Shown here: piece after piece, positions 1 through 8,582 of the stretch
How the letters are laid out: the number at the start of each line of letters is the position of its first letter
Numbering within the stretch: the first letter of the stretch is position 1
Origin: JAAFIP01 sp043747295
Lineage (GTDB): Bacteria; Pseudomonadota; Gammaproteobacteria; Burkholderiales; Burkholderiaceae_C
Reading direction: 5' to 3'
DNA: 64,000 nt
Assembly (NCBI GenBank): GCA_043747295.1
Contig: JAYTPK010000093.1
Location: 1 to 64,000, forward strand
The notes under the pieces: model-generated
What the model was told of the DNA's origin: nothing
Databases searched by the model: none
What the model saw: the letters and a program-made list of their open reading frames with translations, nothing else
Made by a program: the position numbers and the translations under genes

Positions 1-84
1 CTCAAGCATTTCTGAAGGTGGGGTAATAAACATAAAAGGGTAGAGGCAGATTTGATGCAATAGTTTCTAGGGGCATTGTAAAAG

Positions 85-1026
85 CTAGGGCAGCGGTACC
101 GCCTGCACCATGGCGCGCACTTGCTCTACCGCGCCGCGCCCAGCATCTGCCACGGGTACCATGCGGTGGGCCACAGTCTGCGGCAAGATGGCCTGCACGT
201 CATCAGGCGCTACATAATCGCGCCCCGCCAATAGGGCCTGCGCCTTGGCTGCGCGCACCAGTGCAATGCCTGCGCGCGGGCTTAAACCCTGTAAAAACCA
301 TCGCCCTGTGCGGGTAGCGGCTATCAGGTCTTGCACATAGTTAAGCAATGGATCGGCAGCGTGCACTTTAAGCACCGCAGCTTGTGCCAGTTTGAGCGTA
401 TCGGGGGTAAACACGGCTGGCAGTGCGTCCACCATGTCGCGCCGGTCGTTGCCCGCAAGCAGGCTGCGCTCGGCAGTGCGGTCTGGGTAGCCTAACGATA
501 TACGCATTAAAAACCTGTCTAGCTGACTCTCTGGCAGCGCGTAGGTGCCAAGTTGGTCGTGCGGGTTTTGCGTAGCAATGACAAAAAACGGTGAGGGCAG
601 GGCGCGCGTGGCACCCTCTACTGTCACTTGCTTTTCTTCCATCGCTTCTAAAAGTGCCGACTGTGTTTTGGGGCTGGCGCGGTTGATCTCGTCCGCTAGC
701 AGCACTTGGGCAAATATGGGGCCGGGGTGAAACTGAAACCCGCCTTGGCCTTGGTTAGCGCCGCGCTCGTAGATCGACACACCGCTTAAATCGCTGGGCA
801 TCAGGTCAGCCGTAAACTGAACGCGCGAAAATTGCAGGCCAAAGCTGCGCGATAGGGCATGGGCCAGCGTGGTTTTGCCCACGCCGGGCACGTCTTCGAT
901 CAGCAAATGCCCGCCCGCCAGCAGACAAGCCACACAGTCTTGCACCTGCACCGATTTGCCTACAATGACGGTGTTAAGCTGTGCCAGCAGCGTGTGGAGT
1001 AACTTATTGAGTTGTTGAGTATCCAT
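85..1026 (-). CDS. MoxR-family AAA+ ATPase
   Basis: A 313-residue MoxR-type AAA+ ATPase. Members of this family act as chaperones that assemble or activate complexes, often metal-dependent or membrane-associated ones. The Walker A motif GVGKT is at residues 48-52, preceded by the typical LLIEDVP. The Walker B stretch LLADEINRA follows near residue 110, then the usual family signature around TQNPHDQLGTYALPESQLDRF. The length is normal for MoxR. Such genes usually precede DUF58 and transglutaminase genes; those would lie to the left of the window and are not visible. The start is only 33 bp from the divergent HDAC-family gene, so the two promoters must overlap. No specific substrate can be assigned. 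Confidence 0.9.
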   Translation of the reverse strand: MDTQQLNKLLHTLLAQLNTVIVGKSVQVQDCVACLLAGGHLLIEDVPGVGKTTLAHALSRSFGLQFSRVQFTADLMPSDLSGVSIYERGANQGQGGFQFHPGPIFAQVLLADEINRASPKTQSALLEAMEEKQVTVEGATRALPSPFFVIATQNPHDQLGTYALPESQLDRFLMRISLGYPDRTAERSLLAGNDRRDMVDALPAVFTPDTLKLAQAAVLKVHAADPLLNYVQDLIAATRTGRWFLQGLSPRAGIALVRAAKAQALLAGRDYVAPDDVQAILPQTVAHRMVPVADAGRGAVEQVRAMVQAVPLP

Positions 1027-1059
1027 ACGCTAACGATACCCTAAAAACTAACGCAAACT

Positions 1060-2010
1060 ATGGCCACTGGTTATTACACGCACCGCGATTTTCACCTGCA
1101 TGAGATGGGCGACGGCCACCCCGAATGCCCCCAGCGGCTGGATGCTATCAACGACCGCCTGATCAGCAGCGGCCTGGCCGATGTGCTGGAGCGCCCTGAT
1201 GTTCCGCTAGCGTCGCCTAGCGATCTAGAACTTGCCCACGGTCGTATGTACATAGCGTCATTGCACGGCCTTGGCGCACGTTTAGCGCAAGAGATGCAAG
1301 CCGGTGGCCCCACGCACATGCCCATTGACCCAGACACCTGCATAAACTCCTACACCTGGCAAGCCGCCCTGCGCGCTGCAGGGGCGGCAATAGCCGCCAC
1401 CAATGCGGTGATAGCGGGCGAGCTGGACAACGCCTTTTGCGCCGTGCGCCCGCCGGGTCACCATGCGTGTCGCGATAAAGCGATGGGGTTTTGTTTTTTC
1501 AATAGCGTGGCCATCGCCGCCAAGCATGCACTAGACCACCACGGCCTAAAGCGCATTGCCGTGGTCGACTTTGATGTGCACCACGGCAACGGTACTGAAG
1601 ACATTTTGAGCAGCGACCCGCGCGCACTGATGGTGGGTATTTTTCAGCATCCGCTGTACCCCTTTAGCGGCGCGGCCAGTACGGCCAGCAACATGTTGAA
1701 CATGCCCGTAGCCGCCTACACCCGAGGCGAGGCCGTGCGCGAGATATTTGTGCATGACCTGCTGCCGCGCCTGGAGGCGTTTAAACCCGAGATGATTTTT
1801 ATCAGCGCAGGGTTTGATGCGCACCGTGAAGATGAGCTAGGCCAACTAGGTTTAGTCGAGACCGACTACGAATGGATAACCCAGCAAATCTACGCTACGG
1901 CGCAGCGCCACGCCAAGGGCCGTATCGTTAGCTGCCTTGAGGGCGGCTATGCGCTGGGGGCGTTGGCTCGCAGTGTGGACGTGCATTTGCGTGTATTGGC
2001 GCAAGTGTGA
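1060..2010 (+). CDS. Histone deacetylase-superfamily amidohydrolase (AcuC/acetylpolyamine amidohydrolase type)
   Basis: A 316-residue cytosolic zinc amidohydrolase of the HDAC superfamily. All catalytic elements are present: the His pair in RPPGHHA (H134, H135), zinc ligands D172 and H174 in DFDVHHGNG, the third ligand D253 in SAGFDAH, and the transition-state Tyr297 in EGGYAL. Bacterial members remove acyl groups from acetylpolyamines, acetyl-lysine or similar amides; the actual substrate cannot be told from sequence. The gene is divergent from the MoxR gene and convergent with the NUDIX gene. Its stop codon is followed within 4 bp by a dispersed repeat that fills the whole intergenic space. 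No clear ribosome-binding site precedes the ATG. Confidence 0.9.
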   Translation: MATGYYTHRDFHLHEMGDGHPECPQRLDAINDRLISSGLADVLERPDVPLASPSDLELAHGRMYIASLHGLGARLAQEMQAGGPTHMPIDPDTCINSYTWQAALRAAGAAIAATNAVIAGELDNAFCAVRPPGHHACRDKAMGFCFFNSVAIAAKHALDHHGLKRIAVVDFDVHHGNGTEDILSSDPRALMVGIFQHPLYPFSGAASTASNMLNMPVAAYTRGEAVREIFVHDLLPRLEAFKPEMIFISAGFDAHREDELGQLGLVETDYEWITQQIYATAQRHAKGRIVSCLEGGYALGALARSVDVHLRVLAQV

Positions 2011-2013
2011 ATG

Positions 2014-2069
2014 CGCTATATATTTTGTAGCTGCATAAGCAATGAATACTTGGACTACAGGCTGATTTA
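2014..2069 (-). repeat. Dispersed repeat copy 1 (between convergent genes)
   Basis: A copy of the dispersed repeat in reverse orientation. It reads ATACTTGGACTACAGG on the plus strand, preceded by the AT-rich GCTATA...TGTAGC arm. It occupies essentially all of the space between the HDAC-family stop codon and the NUDIX stop codon, and its last three bases (TTA on the plus strand) are the NUDIX TAA stop. Confidence 0.8.
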
Positions 2070-2642
2070 GTAAAAAATATCAAAGTGATGCATACCAAAA
2101 CATCCTTTTTTAGCATCAGCAAAGTACTTTTCTAGAGTATCACGCACCGTGCGAAAAGCTATATCGTCCCACGGTATTTCAGCTTCGGTAAACAAACGCG
2201 CTTGCATCGTTTCATGCCCAGGATTAAATTGCGTACTCAACAGTTTAGCGCGATAAAAAAAATGCACCTGGCCCACACGCGGCACGTTAATTAACGTGAA
2301 CAGCTCTTGCATTTCATACTGTGCTCCAGCCTCTTCATCCGTCTCTCGCGCAGCGCCCGCTGCAGCGGTTTCGCCCAATTCCATGAAGCCCGCAGGCAGA
2401 GTCCAAAAGCCTCTACGTGGTTCAATGTTGCGTTTACACAGTAGTACTTGGACTATTGCGTCCTTGCCATCTGCTCCATGCCATATGGGCACAGTGCCCA
2501 CCACGTTCAGCGGGTTTTCATAGTGCACTGTGGCGCAGGCGGTGCAAACGGCGCGGGGTTTGGTGTCACCGTCGTCTGGCAAACGGTAGGTGGTAGCGGC
2601 ACCGCAGTTTTTGCAGTGTTTGATGGGGGTAGGTAATGGCAT
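2067..2642 (-). CDS. NUDIX hydrolase with N-terminal zinc ribbon
   Basis: A 191-residue protein. A four-cysteine zinc ribbon (C10, C13, C33, C36) is followed by a NUDIX domain. The NUDIX box at residues 85-107 fits GX5EX7REUXEEXGU exactly, with the REXXEE core as RETDEE. This layout resembles NADH pyrophosphatase (NudC) relatives that hydrolyse nucleotide diphosphate derivatives. The segment just before the box reads DAIVQVLL, and its DNA resembles the core of the dispersed repeat over about 12 bp; this may be coincidence. The stop codon is provided by repeat copy 1. The substrate is unknown. Confidence 0.85.
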   Translation of the reverse strand: MPLPTPIKHCKNCGAATTYRLPDDGDTKPRAVCTACATVHYENPLNVVGTVPIWHGADGKDAIVQVLLCKRNIEPRRGFWTLPAGFMELGETAAAGAARETDEEAGAQYEMQELFTLINVPRVGQVHFFYRAKLLSTQFNPGHETMQARLFTEAEIPWDDIAFRTVRDTLEKYFADAKKGCFGMHHFDIFY

Positions 2643-2660
2643 AGTGCCAGTGTAATTTAG

Positions 2661-2691
2661 AAAATAAAAAAGACCTCGATAGAGGTCTTTT
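2661..2691 (-). terminator. Rho-independent terminator of the gentisate/TRAP operon
   Basis: AAAGACCTC and GAGGTCTTT form a 9-bp stem with a short loop. Read on the minus strand the hairpin is followed by a T-rich run. It lies about 35 bp past the stop of the TRAP binding-protein gene, so it should end the long operon that begins near 9.8 kb. Confidence 0.75.
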
Positions 2692-2726
2692 CGCTAGGTG
2701 AGTTTTTTTATGCCCTCTTGCAGGAG

Positions 2727-3782
2727 TTAGACCTTGGTGGTTTTGGTGTGCTTATCTATCAAGCTGCGTGCAGTATCTAGCAACTTTTGGCCATCGAAGC
2801 CGCGTTTTTTCATGTCTTCAACCCACTCCACCTCAACCAAGCGCGAGGCACGGCGGAATTGCTGGGCCTCTGCTGCATCGATAGTGAAGATGGTGTTGTT
2901 GCGATCAGCGGCAGACTTGCGGCCTGCCACATCACCCGCCTGTTGGGTTTTACCCAGCCAAGCCGAAGTGGCCATGCCAGAGTTGTTGTCAATGATGGCC
3001 TTCAAATCAGGTGGCAGCGCGTTGTACTTGGCTTTGTTCATGGCCATGACAAATGTAGTCGTGTACAACGAGCCACCAGCAGGGTTGAACTCAGCGTGGA
3101 ACTTAGTCAACTCATGCACTTTGACAGATGGCACCACTTCCCACGGGATCACTGCACCTTGGATAGTGCCTTTGGACAGCGCATCAGGAATACCAGGCAG
3201 TGGCATGCCTACGGGCGTTGCGCCCAAGTAGCCCATCAGCTTGGTGACCTGGCGAGTCGGTGCACGCATTTTCAGGCCCTTCATATCGGCTACAGATTTG
3301 ACTTGCTTTTCAGCTGTGTGGATGACACCTGGGCCATGCACTTGTAGTGCTAGCACCTGTACGTCCTTAAACTCGTCTTGGGCTACGGTTTGCACGTATT
3401 CCCAGTAAGCTTTAGAGGTGGCTTCTGCATTGGTCATCATGAAGGGTAGTTCAAACACTTCTACGCGCGGGAAGCGGCCAGCGGTGTTGCCTGGCAGGGT
3501 CCAAATAATATCCACCACGCCGTCACGGGCTTGGTCATACAGCTGCACGGGTGTGCCGCCCAGCTGCATGGCAGGGTAGCCTTCAAACTTGATGCGGCCG
3601 CCTGATTCTTTCTCAACCTTGTCCATCCATGCTTTATGCATGTTGATCCACACATTTGACTGCGGTGCCATAAAGGTGTGGAACTTCAAAGTCACTACGG
3701 GTTGCTGGGCCAAAGCAGCCAAGCTGGTGGCACCTACTGCAGCGGCTGCTGCAGATTTAACGAGTGTGCGGCGTTGCATCAT
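2727..3782 (-). CDS. TRAP transporter periplasmic binding protein, DctP family (gentisate operon)
   Basis: A DctP-family solute receptor for a TRAP transporter. I place the start at the ATG ending at 3782, because GGAG lies a suitable distance upstream and the protein then opens with MMQRRTLVKS and a signal peptide ending near ALAQQ. The QRR opening is Tat-like but lacks a full twin-arginine motif. The KMRAPT segment carries the conserved arginine that in this family contacts a substrate carboxylate. It is the last gene of the gentisate operon, 91 bp after dctM, so the ligand is plausibly an aromatic acid such as 3-hydroxybenzoate or gentisate. That ligand is inferred from context. Confidence 0.88.
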   Translation of the reverse strand: MMQRRTLVKSAAAAAVGATSLAALAQQPVVTLKFHTFMAPQSNVWINMHKAWMDKVEKESGGRIKFEGYPAMQLGGTPVQLYDQARDGVVDIIWTLPGNTAGRFPRVEVFELPFMMTNAEATSKAYWEYVQTVAQDEFKDVQVLALQVHGPGVIHTAEKQVKSVADMKGLKMRAPTRQVTKLMGYLGATPVGMPLPGIPDALSKGTIQGAVIPWEVVPSVKVHELTKFHAEFNPAGGSLYTTTFVMAMNKAKYNALPPDLKAIIDNNSGMATSAWLGKTQQAGDVAGRKSAADRNNTIFTIDAAEAQQFRRASRLVEVEWVEDMKKRGFDGQKLLDTARSLIDKHTKTTKV

Positions 3783-3873
3783 ATAAAACTCCAATAAGAA
3801 AACAGATGAGAAGATAACGCGCTAGGCGCGAACTGAAGGTGCGGACATACCCTGAGAGATTTTTTCTCCCAAG

Positions 3874-5205
3874 CTATTGCATAAATCTCAGCACATACAA
3901 AGAGATTGAGGGGAAAAATAACAATAACAGTGTGCGCACCGTGTCGCTGATCAAGAAAGGCATCACCCCGCGGTAGCTCTCAGCTATGGGCACGGCATCA
4001 CGCTTTCCTTTGGTCATGCCATTGACTACATACACGTTCAGCCCCACGGGCGGTGCCAGCATGCCAAAACCCACCGTCATCAGCACCATGATGCCAAACC
4101 AGATGGCGGTGTACTCTTTACTCATGCCAAAGTCTAGTGCCATGATCATGGGAAAAAAGATGGGCACGGTCAACAAAATCATCGACAGCTCGTCCATCAC
4201 CGCGCCCAACACCACATAAAACAGCATGATGGCAGCTACTACCATCACAGGTGATAAGCCCCAGCTGCCCACCACCTGCGCCAGCTGCGCTGGCACTTGC
4301 GTGAGGGCTAAGGCAGCGTTCATCAGGTCAGCACCTAAAAAAATCAAGAAGATCATGGCCGAGCTTTCAGCCGTGGCATAAAAGCAGTTTTTAAACTTGT
4401 CCCACGTCATCTCACGCTTGAGCAGTGCAGCAATAAATGTAGCAAATGCACCTACAGCAGCGCCCTCGGTAGGTGTGAAAAAGCCACCGTAAATACCTCC
4501 AAACACGATCACAAATATTGCGGCAATCGGGCCAATGCCTTTGAGTGCGTCGATGATATTGGTGTTGGCCACTTTGTCTTGCTCGGGTGCGTGTCCAGGT
4601 ACTACACGCACGTAAATGGCAATCGCCACCATGTAGCCCAACATCGCAATAATGCCGGGCACCATCGCGGCGGCAAATAGTTTGGCAATGTTTTGCTCAG
4701 TCAAAATAGCGTAGATCACCAGTGGTACCGATGGCGGAATCAGAATACCCAAGGTGCCACCTGCGGCCAGCGTGCCTGTGGTCAAGCGGCCTGAATAGCC
4801 GTGCTTGCGCATTTCGTCATAAGCCACGTTGGTGATGGTGGCAGCTGTAGCGACAGACGAGCCACAAATGGCACCAAACGCTGCACAAGCTAGCACCGCG
4901 CCCATGGCCAGGCCACCTTTAAAACGCCCCATGACACCCGCTGCAAAAGTAAACAGCGCTTTACTGATACCGCCTTGGGTAGCAAAGTGCCCCATCAAAA
5001 TAAACAGCGGAATCACCGACAGGTCGTAGCTGGCAAAGCGTGCATAGGCTTGGTTGTTCAAAAAATTCGATAACGGCAGCCAGCCTGCTTGGGCCACATA
5101 GCCTATACCGCCTGCAATAAACATGGTGATCGCAATGGGTACACGAACGGCCATCAGCAGCAGCATGATGCCAAAGATGGACAAAGTTAGCTGGATGGCG
5201 CTCAT
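3874..5205 (-). CDS. TRAP transporter large permease, DctM family
   Basis: A 443-residue, very hydrophobic inner-membrane protein of the DctM family with about a dozen predicted membrane segments. Family motifs are visible, such as GAICGSSVATAATI and the LGILIPPSVPLVIYA region. It forms the sodium-driven channel half of the TRAP system with the preceding DctQ, and its start overlaps the dctQ stop by 4 bp (ATGA), which implies translational coupling. With the downstream DctP it makes a complete transporter inside the gentisate operon. Confidence 0.92.
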   Translation of the reverse strand: MSAIQLTLSIFGIMLLLMAVRVPIAITMFIAGGIGYVAQAGWLPLSNFLNNQAYARFASYDLSVIPLFILMGHFATQGGISKALFTFAAGVMGRFKGGLAMGAVLACAAFGAICGSSVATAATITNVAYDEMRKHGYSGRLTTGTLAAGGTLGILIPPSVPLVIYAILTEQNIAKLFAAAMVPGIIAMLGYMVAIAIYVRVVPGHAPEQDKVANTNIIDALKGIGPIAAIFVIVFGGIYGGFFTPTEGAAVGAFATFIAALLKREMTWDKFKNCFYATAESSAMIFLIFLGADLMNAALALTQVPAQLAQVVGSWGLSPVMVVAAIMLFYVVLGAVMDELSMILLTVPIFFPMIMALDFGMSKEYTAIWFGIMVLMTVGFGMLAPPVGLNVYVVNGMTKGKRDAVPIAESYRGVMPFLISDTVRTLLLLFFPSISLYVLRFMQ

Positions 5206-5699
5206 ACGGCCAACTCCGGGTTGTCTTCTGGTGTGTCAGCAGCAAAGCCAAATATCGTTTGGTATAGCGCAATCACGGTCGTGAGCACCAGCGGTGGCAC
5301 CATGCAGCTGTACACGATCCACTCAGGAAACCCCAGCATCATCGTACCGCTTTGGCTAGTCCACGCAGCCATGCCACCCAGTGTGGTGCGCCAAGCCATC
5401 AACGCCATAACTAAAGCCAATAGCAAAGTGCCAAAGCGCTCCATCGCGTTTTGCGTAGCTGCAGATGCTTTGGTGGTGAAGAAATCTACCAAGATATTGC
5501 CACGCTTGAACTGGCACCAAGGCATAAACAGTGCAATAGCTGCACCAGCTGCCGCGCCAGACAATTCAAAGTCGCCCACAATGGTTTTACCAACCGTGTC
5601 GCGGCCTACTACGCTGACCACCGTCATCAGTGTGATGAAGATCAGCAGCAGCCCGGCCGCGATGGCGCATAGCTTGGCCAAGATTTCTAAGGCTTTCAT
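5202..5699 (-). CDS. TRAP transporter small permease, DctQ family
   Basis: A 165-residue protein with four predicted membrane segments, matching the length and pattern of DctQ small permeases. A typical run reads FELSGAAAGAAIALFMPWCQ. It lies 11 bp after the fumarylpyruvate hydrolase gene and overlaps dctM by 4 bp, so transporter and catabolic enzymes should be made from one transcript. Confidence 0.88.
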   Translation of the reverse strand: MKALEILAKLCAIAAGLLLIFITLMTVVSVVGRDTVGKTIVGDFELSGAAAGAAIALFMPWCQFKRGNILVDFFTTKASAATQNAMERFGTLLLALVMALMAWRTTLGGMAAWTSQSGTMMLGFPEWIVYSCMVPPLVLTTVIALYQTIFGFAADTPEDNPELAV

Positions 5700-5710
5700 G
5701 TGTCAACTAT

Positions 5711-6406
5711 TTAAGCGACTTTGACGGTGATGCTGTGCAGGCCTGTCACGCCACCCAGCATGGTGTCGCCACTGACCACGGCGCCTACGCCTTCAGGTGT
5801 GCCCGTATAGATCAAGTCGCCGGGTTGCAGTTCCCAAGCGGCAGACAAATGCTCAATCGTCTCAGCCATATTCCAAATCAATTTGCTCACATTGCTGCGT
5901 TGACGGTCTGCACCATTGACCTGTACAAATAGTTCAGCGTTCACAATGTCGCCAGCTTGTGCAGCCGGGGTGATGTGGCCAATCGGGGCAGAGTGGTCAA
6001 ACGCCTTGCCAATGCACCACGGGCGACCTGCTTTTTTCATCTCACCCTGCAAGTCGCGGCGGGTCATGTCCAAGCCCACGGCGTAGCCGAAAATATGCTT
6101 TACAGCATCAGCGGCTTTGATGTTTTTACCGCCTGTGCCAATGCACGCTACCAATTCGATCTCGTGGTGAAAGTTTTTGGTGAGTGATGGGTAAGGGATG
6201 CTGCCTGTTTCGCTTGGGTTAACCACAACAATTGAGTTAGTGGGTTTCAAAAAGAAAAACGGTGGCTCGCGGCCAGTAAAGCCCATTTCTTTGGCATGTT
6301 CTTCATAGTTGCGGCCCACGCAATAAATGCGGTTGACTGGGAAATGCTCTGAGCGGCCCACGACAGGCACGCTGACAATGGCAGGAGGGGTAAATAGATA
6401 GCTCAT
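5711..6406 (-). CDS. Fumarylacetoacetate hydrolase-family protein, probable fumarylpyruvate hydrolase
   Basis: A 231-residue FAH-superfamily hydrolase. The opening motif YCVGRNYEEHAKEMG, the metal-site region HHEIELV and the closing DLIYTGTPEGVGAV are typical of the small FAH family that includes the NagK-type fumarylpyruvate hydrolase. It overlaps the gentisate dioxygenase stop by 4 bp. Its likely reaction is cleavage of the gentisate ring-opening product to pyruvate plus fumarate or maleate. No maleylpyruvate isomerase is present in this operon, so the enzyme may use fumarylpyruvate made by an isomerase encoded elsewhere, or act directly on maleylpyruvate. Confidence 0.87.
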   Translation of the reverse strand: MSYLFTPPAIVSVPVVGRSEHFPVNRIYCVGRNYEEHAKEMGFTGREPPFFFLKPTNSIVVVNPSETGSIPYPSLTKNFHHEIELVACIGTGGKNIKAADAVKHIFGYAVGLDMTRRDLQGEMKKAGRPWCIGKAFDHSAPIGHITPAAQAGDIVNAELFVQVNGADRQRSNVSKLIWNMAETIEHLSAAWELQPGDLIYTGTPEGVGAVVSGDTMLGGVTGLHSITVKVA

Positions 6407-7494
6407 GCGGATAGTCTTTCTTCTTTATGAATGCCAAGTGCCTCATGCACTGGGCGGTCTGAATAACTGAACAGCACGCAGCCTGTGCTGCTGCTCAATT
6501 GCAATGTGTGCCATGAGGGCACTACAAAATGGTCACGCGGGCCAAACGAAAATTCGCTCTTGCCGTGGTGCGATGTAATGGTAGCCGTGCCAGTGCCTTC
6601 GACTACGCTGAACACCGTGCCGTCGGTTTGGCGGTAGGGCAAACCATTGAAGCCTTTGGGTAGCAGCTGCATGCAGGTGCCCATGGTGGGCATCGCCCAG
6701 CCACCGGTCAGTGGATTGGTGTAGCGCAGTTTTACGCCGTCCCATGCGTCAATTGGGGAGTCACGCTCTAGCTGGTGCAATGCCTCGCGCGTGCGGGCAT
6801 AAGGGTAACTAAAAATCGGGCTGGTTTTACCGTAGGGTGAAGTGCCGCGCAAAGGTGCCATGTTGTGGCCATAGCGGGCAAAGCTCACACCCTCGGGGGA
6901 TTTGATCTGCTGCACGGCAGCGCTGCCGTTTTCAGCAAAGCCTGCGTCAAAAAACCGCAGCATGGGGATGTCTAGGCCATCTAGCCACACCATCGGGTCG
7001 GTGGCCTCATGGTCGTGTGCAACAGCTTTTCGATCACTGCTTACTGCATAGCCGTGATCGTGCCAAGTCATCGACGGCGTAATAATAAAGTCGCCCGGCT
7101 GCATGGTGGTGCGCTCGCCGTCCACAGCGGTGTATGCGCCCGAACCCTCCACAATAAAGCGTAACGCCGACTGCGTGTGGCGATGGCTAGGTGCCACCTC
7201 GCCTGGCAATATCAGCTGCAAGCCTGCGTACAAAGACTGGGTTATGCAGCTTTGCCCGCGCAGGGCTGGGTTTTCTAAAATCAACACACGCCGAATTGCT
7301 TCTTCAGCGGTAATGGCCGCACCTGCGCGCATCAAGAAAGGCCGCACATCAGCGTATTTCCAGTGCGATGCCACACAGGGTGTTTTAGGTTGCGGCGGCA
7401 CCAGGGCATGCAGCACCTCCCACAGCGGTGTGAGGTGCTGCGGGGACATGTCCGCGTACAGCTGCGCGCGGTCGGGGTGGTGCGATGGTGTCAT
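6403..7494 (-). CDS. Gentisate 1,2-dioxygenase
   Basis: A 363-residue bicupin dioxygenase that opens the ring of gentisate (2,5-dihydroxybenzoate) to maleylpyruvate using Fe(II) and O2. The N-terminal cupin contains PSHRHTQSALRFIVEG, which carries the His ligand pair, followed by PGDFIITPSMTWHDHG with the third His. The second cupin ends with GPRDHFVVPSW. Length and motif order match GtdA/NagI enzymes. It sits 14 bp after the Bug receptor gene and overlaps the fumarylpyruvate hydrolase gene. Related cupin ring-cleavage enzymes such as 1-hydroxy-2-naphthoate dioxygenase are a less likely alternative, given the neighbours. Confidence 0.92.
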   Translation of the reverse strand: MTPSHHPDRAQLYADMSPQHLTPLWEVLHALVPPQPKTPCVASHWKYADVRPFLMRAGAAITAEEAIRRVLILENPALRGQSCITQSLYAGLQLILPGEVAPSHRHTQSALRFIVEGSGAYTAVDGERTTMQPGDFIITPSMTWHDHGYAVSSDRKAVAHDHEATDPMVWLDGLDIPMLRFFDAGFAENGSAAVQQIKSPEGVSFARYGHNMAPLRGTSPYGKTSPIFSYPYARTREALHQLERDSPIDAWDGVKLRYTNPLTGGWAMPTMGTCMQLLPKGFNGLPYRQTDGTVFSVVEGTGTATITSHHGKSEFSFGPRDHFVVPSWHTLQLSSSTGCVLFSYSDRPVHEALGIHKEERLSA

Positions 7495-7508
7495 GTGGCT
7501 AAGGTTAG

Positions 7509-8522
7509 TTATTCGACTTTGATACCGCGCATGGCAATGATGCCGCCCATGATGTTGGCCTCAGTGGCTACGCGCAGTTTTAAACCTTCGGGTGAAGATC
7601 CTACGGCTTGCCAGCCTTGGTTAAACAGCTTTTGGCGCGTGTCTGCATCGCGGATGATTTTGCCTACTTCAGCATTGAGCTTAGCCTGTGCGCCCGCTGA
7701 TAAATTGGCCGGGCCTACCAAGGCGTTCCACACTTCAAGGTTAAATTCGCGCAACCCCGCTTCTGTAAGTGATGGTACTTCTGGCAGCAGCGGGCTGCGG
7801 CCACCGGTCACGCCAATCGCTTTGAGCTTGCCTGCGCGCACCTGGGGCATGGCCACAGCGGGTGCCATCAACGCCATTTGCAACTGACCGCCCAGCATGG
7901 CAGTGGCTACTTGCGGGTAGCCAGCGTAGGGCACGTGCACGGCCGTCATGCTGCTGATCTTGGATTTGAGGTATTCCATGCCCAAGTGGCCCACAGTGCC
8001 GTTGCCAGGGCTGCCGTAGTTCCATTTGTCACCACCGTTGCGCGCCGCATTAAAAAATTCTGCACCACCGGGCTGATCAGGTGTGGTCACCAAAACCAAA
8101 GGGGACACGGCCAGCAATGAAATATAGGCAAAATCCTTGGCCGGGTCGTAGGGCAATTTGCTGTACAGCATCTTGGCCGAGGTGAGGTTGCCGTTGATCA
8201 CGATGCCCAGCGTGTGGTTATCGGTAGCCTTGGCAATGGCATCGGCGGCAATGTTGCCCGACGCGCCGGGGCGGTTTTCAACTACGACAGGTTGACCTAA
8301 GGCTTTGGACAATGACTCGGCCAAAATGCGCGCCGCAATATCAGGTGATGTTCCTCCCGGAAACCCCACTAATAACTTGACGGGCTTGGTAGGCCAAACG
8401 TCTAGCGGCTGCTCGGCTGCGCGCTTAGCTGTTCGTTGTTGAGCCCAAGCTGAGGAGGATACGGCGCATACAGCCGCTACGAGAGCTGCGGTAATTAATG
8501 AAACCCTGCGTTGAAACATCAT
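7509..8522 (-). CDS. Bug-family tripartite tricarboxylate receptor protein
   Basis: A 337-residue periplasmic receptor of the Bug (TctC-like) family, greatly expanded in Burkholderiales. A signal peptide ends near SSAWAQQ. The family signature is clear in LLVGFPGGTSPDIAARIL and VVVENRPGASGNIAADAIAK. No TctA or TctB membrane partner occurs in the window; orphan Bug receptors are common in this order and may feed a shared permease or act in sensing. Its place between the hydroxylase and the dioxygenase suggests an aromatic acid ligand. Confidence 0.9.
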   Translation of the reverse strand: MMFQRRVSLITAALVAAVCAVSSSAWAQQRTAKRAAEQPLDVWPTKPVKLLVGFPGGTSPDIAARILAESLSKALGQPVVVENRPGASGNIAADAIAKATDNHTLGIVINGNLTSAKMLYSKLPYDPAKDFAYISLLAVSPLVLVTTPDQPGGAEFFNAARNGGDKWNYGSPGNGTVGHLGMEYLKSKISSMTAVHVPYAGYPQVATAMLGGQLQMALMAPAVAMPQVRAGKLKAIGVTGGRSPLLPEVPSLTEAGLREFNLEVWNALVGPANLSAGAQAKLNAEVGKIIRDADTRQKLFNQGWQAVGSSPEGLKLRVATEANIMGGIIAMRGIKVE

Positions 8523-8582
8523 TTGTCCTAAGGTGGATTAAAAGCTTTGAGCGTACCGCAAATACGGGCTGGCATTAAAGCG

